Shown piece after piece: positions 62,055 through 64,000 of a DNA stretch of 64,000 nt. Location: contig JASBRJ010000235.1 of NCBI GenBank assembly GCA_030149525.1, forward strand, positions 1 to 64,000, written 5' to 3'. Below the pieces are notes generated by a model that was not told the DNA's origin, did no database searches, and worked only from the letters and a program-made list of their open reading frames with translations. Each line of letters starts with the position of its first letter. The stretch's first letter is position 1. A program made the translations under genes and the position numbers. The stretch is from a bacterium. GTDB lineage: Bacteria; Vulcanimicrobiota; Xenobia; Xenobiales; JADMJV01.

Positions 62055-62944
62055 ACGGGAACTCCAACACTTGCGAAGATGAAGATGCAGATGGCCAGGG
62101 CAGCGGTGACTTGGCTGGCTCGATCAAGAAGAGCGAATAACACAGGATCCGAGTTCATCTCCCCTCGAGCCGTGAGAATCCATGCTCTCCCCAGCCAGTA
62201 CAGAACCAGCGGACACAGCAACCACAGCAGCCACGGATCCTGATAGTGTCCCCATTTTTGGCTTCCCCGGTCGATGTAGAGAGCCAGAACCAGAACCGAT
62301 GTGGTTCCGCTTGAGGCGCCGAACTGATTGACGCACTGGAGATCCACACTTCGATACTTGCGACCGGAGGTGACCAGTTCGCCACGCGCGGCCAGGGCGA
62401 CCAGTTCTGAACTTCGCTTCATAAGGGCAAGACTGAAGAAGAGAAAGAGCGCAAAGGCGGTGAGCCAGGGAGAGAAAGGAACGTCGGTGGCCAGGTGTCC
62501 GGTGAGAATTCGGATGAGGTAGAATCCGGTCAGGCAGATAACATCGAGCAGAACCATCCTCTTGAGAACTCGGGTGTAGAGAAGGTTGAGGAGAAGATAC
62601 CCTCCGACGCAGAGTAAGACCCGGTAACTCAACACCGCCGCCACAGATACGGAGACTCCGGCTAGCAGAAAAGCAAGTCCCAAAGCCTGATGCTCACTCA
62701 CCTCCCCGGAAGCCACAGGCCTCTTGCGCTTGTCGGCGTGAAGACGATCCGACTCCACGTCGAGGGCGTCGTTGAAAGCGTAGACCGAGGAGGCCGTGAG
62801 GCAGAAGACGGCACAGGTCAGCAGGGCTCTTAATAAAAGAGGGATGTCGTTGATTTGGTGAGCGGCCGCTAGAGGCAGAATGACCAGAAGATTCTTGACC
62901 CATTGGTGGGGTCGACAGAGGCGGACGAGAGCTTTGAGATTCAT
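62051..62944 (-). CDS. UbiA-family prenyltransferase (decaprenyl-phosphate phosphoribosyltransferase-like)
   Basis: The 297-residue multi-span membrane protein has RPHQWVKNLLVILPL at the N-terminus and the UbiA aspartate motif NDALDVESDRLHADKRKRPVASG near 78-100. A second acidic segment (MVLLDVICLTGFYLIRILTG) follows. The RPHQWVKN and DxxxDRxH pattern is closest to decaprenyl-phosphate phosphoribosyltransferases, which make a polyprenyl-phosphate-ribose donor. An aromatic prenyltransferase is less likely. The flanking SDR genes would then modify the sugar or the lipid. Confidence 0.85.
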   Translation of the reverse strand: MNLKALVRLCRPHQWVKNLLVILPLAAAHQINDIPLLLRALLTCAVFCLTASSVYAFNDALDVESDRLHADKRKRPVASGEVSEHQALGLAFLLAGVSVSVAAVLSYRVLLCVGGYLLLNLLYTRVLKRMVLLDVICLTGFYLIRILTGHLATDVPFSPWLTAFALFLFFSLALMKRSSELVALAARGELVTSGRKYRSVDLQCVNQFGASSGTTSVLVLALYIDRGSQKWGHYQDPWLLWLLCPLVLYWLGRAWILTARGEMNSDPVLFALLDRASQVTAALAICIFIFASVGVPV

Positions 62945-63912
62945 ACTTCGAGACCGTTCTCCTTAAGCCATTGGAGACTTCGAGACATCCCTTCGAATAA
63001 GCTGATCTTAGGAGTGTAACCCAACTCCTTCTCAGCCCTCTCAATTGTACAGGCTATGCTCTTGTTCATTTCGGACAATACATGGATCTTCTGATGGTAA
63101 AGTCCCGCACTCTGAATAACAAAGTCGGCCCAGGTGGCGAACTCGCCGATAATCCAGGGCACCTTAAAGCGGTTGGGCTTGACGGTGTGACCGTGACTTC
63201 TCAAAGCTTCTCCCACTGTTTCCACGATCTCGTTCATAGAATAGGGCCGTGAGTCGGCTATCCAGTAGATTTGGTGTGCCGCCCCAGGAGTTTCTGCAGC
63301 ACACTGAAGACCGTGGCAAAGATTGTCGACGTAGGCCATACTCCGCATGTTCTGTCCACTCCCCACAATGGGAAACATGCCTTTCTTGATCATCTGAAAG
63401 AATGTGGTTTGGCGAGGTGGCTGGTTGGGCCCGTAGAACCAAGGGGCTCGGATCAGAACATACTCCAGGCCGGACTCCTTCACCAATTGTTCCATCTGCA
63501 TCTTTGACTTTCCATAGTTCATGTAAGGACGATAGGGAGAGTCTTCATCAAAAAGATGATCGGGATGCGGGTTACATCCGCAAACGGAGTTGGAGGAGAC
63601 CACCACAACCCGTGAAGCATTTGATTCTCGGGCGGCTTCCAGCACGTTGCGGGTTGCCTCCACGTTGACTTTGTAGAAGTCGGCCACCTTCGGTGGGTGA
63701 ATCATGCCCGCGGTGTGGAAGACCACCGCCCCCGGATGAGCTTGAAAAAAATCTTTCACTCCGGTCCGGTCGAGGAGGTTCAGGTGATCTTTGTCGGTGC
63801 CCACCACCCGATACGGGTGCGGCTGGGGATAGTCGGGAAGCCCTTCCGATAGGTGGGTGACCAATCTGCTGCCCAGCCAACCTTTGGCGCCGGTTACGAT
63901 GGCGGATTTCAT
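62941..63912 (-). CDS. NAD-dependent epimerase/3-beta-hydroxysteroid-dehydrogenase-like SDR
   Basis: The ATG at 63912 follows GGAGGAACGAGG, a strong ribosome-binding site; the longer frame to 63996 adds a poor N-terminus. The 323-residue protein starts MKSAIVTGAKGWLG (cofactor turn) and has VVVSSNSVCG and YGKSKMQMEQL (catalytic Tyr and Lys). It is the first gene of a four-gene operon, with four-base overlaps at every junction. The two SDR proteins differ but share the fold, so they probably catalyse successive or alternative steps. Confidence 0.9.
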   Translation of the reverse strand: MKSAIVTGAKGWLGSRLVTHLSEGLPDYPQPHPYRVVGTDKDHLNLLDRTGVKDFFQAHPGAVVFHTAGMIHPPKVADFYKVNVEATRNVLEAARESNASRVVVVSSNSVCGCNPHPDHLFDEDSPYRPYMNYGKSKMQMEQLVKESGLEYVLIRAPWFYGPNQPPRQTTFFQMIKKGMFPIVGSGQNMRSMAYVDNLCHGLQCAAETPGAAHQIYWIADSRPYSMNEIVETVGEALRSHGHTVKPNRFKVPWIIGEFATWADFVIQSAGLYHQKIHVLSEMNKSIACTIERAEKELGYTPKISLFEGMSRSLQWLKENGLEV

Positions 63913-64000
63913 CCTCGTTCCTCCAAGAATTTCATAGTGTTTCGGTAAGCCATGGTCATAATTGTTCCTTGAGGATTGACGCCGGGGGCGGTGCAAAGCA

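Noticed and set aside
1-64000. CRISPR arrays, tRNA or rRNA genes and complete insertion sequences
   Set aside because: I saw no regularly spaced repeat array, no tRNA-like cloverleaf and no transposase frame anywhere.

Overview
The window is about 57% GC by eye and densely packed. It contains no rRNA, tRNA, CRISPR array or intact transposase that I could find. The content fits a Gram-negative, environmental bacterium: type IV pilin-like genes, a soluble chemotaxis receptor, a lipoprotein glycosidase, a fatty-acid desaturase, a carotenoid oxygenase and a wax-synthase-like acyltransferase. Many proteins have no family I recognise. At the left edge a domain of the form ACxxNLxxIAxAIE...CPVGG...CKGDHH occurs; I associate this with pilin-like proteins of the poorly sampled Vulcanimicrobiota/Eremiobacterota (Xenobia) lineage. 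That placement is an inference.

Region by region: 1-7.3 kb carries a GH13 branching-enzyme-like gene co-transcribed with an MscS-type channel, and a cyclic-nucleotide-regulated patatin phospholipase. 7.3-16.8 kb holds a two-zinc-ribbon protein, an SGNH-like hydrolase paired with a GHKL-like protein of unknown role, a 1032-residue collagen-like protein, an archaemetzincin-like protein without its zinc motif, and an alkaline-phosphatase-family enzyme. 16.9-21.9 kb is a tight xanthine-dehydrogenase-type operon (molybdenum, Fe-S and FAD subunits) ending in a DUF6986-like aldolase-fold protein, which suggests purine catabolism. 22-26.6 kb has a carotenoid oxygenase with a TetR regulator, a subtilase-like protein and an NADP-dependent oxidoreductase.

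26.6-35.5 kb is an accessory zone. It has two partner-plus-nucleotidyltransferase pairs in opposite orientation, two glycine-zipper membrane proteins, a type I specificity-subunit remnant, an Abi_2 gene and a pilin cluster. The Abi_2 gene and the second nucleotidyltransferase are each cut by one in-frame TAA. Each is followed at once by a copy of the same 22-bp repeat. The first nucleotidyltransferase has lost a conserved glycine. These defence-type genes therefore look decayed or switched off.

35.7-50 kb is a mosaic of a Crp-family regulator, a beta-propeller-HAD fusion, a lipoprotein glycosidase, a GIDE-like protein, a hybrid histidine kinase, an esterase, an MBOAT wax-synthase-like enzyme and several small unknown proteins. 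50-64 kb carries an AlkC-type DNA glycosylase, a soluble GAF-PAS-PAS chemotaxis receptor with a palindromic upstream site, a methyltransferase divergent from a desaturase, and a second GHKL-like protein. It also has a PA0069-type radical SAM protein, a Tat-exported PhoD phosphatase and a papain-fold-like protein. A candidate structured small RNA lies at 60120-60239. A four-gene translationally coupled operon follows: epimerase, UbiA-type prenyltransferase, epimerase, methyltransferase. It probably makes or modifies a polyprenyl-linked or other membrane lipid.

All functions are inferred from motifs read by eye; no database search was run.
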